Part shown: positions 63,394 to 64,000 of the stretch, one piece after another
How the letters are laid out: each line of letters opens with the position of its first letter
Position numbering within the stretch: position 1 is the first letter of the stretch
Assembly (NCBI RefSeq): GCF_004339575.1
Contig: NZ_SMFV01000001.1
Span: 62,001-126,000 of the forward strand
Reading direction: 5' to 3'
Source of the DNA: Phorcysia thermohydrogeniphila
Lineage (GTDB): Bacteria; Aquificota; Aquificia; Desulfurobacteriales; Desulfurobacteriaceae
DNA: 64,000 nucleotides
The notes under the pieces: generated by a model
Told to the model about the DNA's origin: nothing
Databases searched by the model: none
The model's input: the letters and a program-made list of their open reading frames with translations, nothing else
Position numbers and translations under genes: made by a program

Positions 63394-64000
63394 TGAGAAT
63401 TCTCACAATTGTGCTTAACGTCTCTTTGGTTTCCTCGCCTATTAACTTTTGGAGGAGCGTCTTTTTGGGCTTTACTTCGTAAACTTTGGCATCTGGGGCT
63501 TTTGCAAGCTCCTTAGCGATTTCTATAGCTCTTTCAAAGTTACCGAGCTCGTCAACAAGTCCTATTTCTTTCGCCTTTCTGCCCGTGAACACCCTTCCGT
63601 CGGCGATTTCCTTGACTTTCTCTATTGGCAGTTTTCTACCCTTTGCGACCGCTTCAACAAACTGCATGTAGGAGTCGTTGATGAGTTCCTGAAGAACTTT
63701 AAGGTCTTCCTTTTTAGGTTCTTTGAAAGGATTGAGGAGGTCTTTAAACTTTCCGCTCTTTACTGTTACTACCTTTATTCCCCACTTGTCTGCCAGCTCT
63801 TTGACGTTATACGTCTGCAGTATAACGCCGATACTGCCAGTAATAGTTCCGGGGTTGGCAACTATTTTCGTTGCTGGGACGGATATGTAGAGTCCTCCTG
63901 AGGCAGCAACGCTTCCCATTGAGACGACTACAGGTTTTTTCTTAGTAATCTCCTCTACCTTGTCGTGGATTTCTTGACAGGCGCCGACAACTCCGCCGGG

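Overview
The window looks like a chromosomal segment of a thermophilic, Gram-negative bacterium. The best fit is the Aquificota, perhaps a Desulfurobacterium or Thermovibrio relative. This rests on overall protein character, heavy AGG/AGA and AAG/GAG codon use, frequent TTG starts behind strong Shine-Dalgarno sites, and a dense layout of overlapping genes. UppP, LspA, KdsB, several lipoproteins and an outer-membrane barrel show a diderm envelope. I could not run a search, so the lineage is an inference.

Layout. 1-7.1 kb: housekeeping genes (partial ROK kinase, RlmB-like methylase, QueH, diguanylate cyclase, FolB, IspG, BioC, YchF, RecO). 7.1-7.6 kb: CRISPR array 1 with its leader, running directly into pabC. 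8.3-15.4 kb: leftward genes pilC/pilT, then fabD, a C11-protease lipoprotein, a small lipoprotein, thiL and uppP. 15.5-18.9 kb: yjbQ-hemH-hemY and a Uma2-family gene. 18.9-23.1 kb: two related secreted lipoproteins, one carrying a nine-unit beta-propeller. 23.2-41.2 kb: core metabolism and information processing (DUF123, trpD, rpoD, dnaG, lspA, purS/purQ, kdsB, pyrG, murB, rsmD, a QueD-like protein, uvrC, gyrB). 41.3-46.6 kb: a peptide-type binding protein, a DtxR-family regulator, an unusual membrane-anchored GltD-like flavoprotein, a second Uma2 protein and an ADP-ribosylglycohydrolase. 46.6-47.2 kb: CRISPR array 2, invaded by a small repeat element. 47.3-49.7 kb: a SurA-like lipoprotein and an M16 protease.

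The most interesting region is 49.7-61.5 kb. An NtrC-type sigma-54 activator and its histidine kinase are followed by two matching inverted repeats, a good -24/-12 sigma-54 promoter and an overlapping sigma-70-type promoter. Downstream lie ten tightly packed genes: a small protein, a ferritin-like DUF2202 protein, a DUF4405 membrane protein, a PqqD-like protein, an ATP-grasp ligase, a c-type cytochrome, a PLP decarboxylase with an odd N-terminus, a urea-transporter/M23-peptidase fusion, an outer-membrane barrel and a TPR protein. Read together they suggest a regulated envelope or redox system that makes and moves a small amino-acid or amine-derived molecule. I know of no described system with this make-up.

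Across the whole window the palindrome GGAGCTCC is strikingly over-represented, in coding and non-coding DNA. I saw no tRNA or rRNA genes, no cas genes and no intact insertion sequence. The right edge ends in purD, a lytic transglycosylase and a partial sppA.
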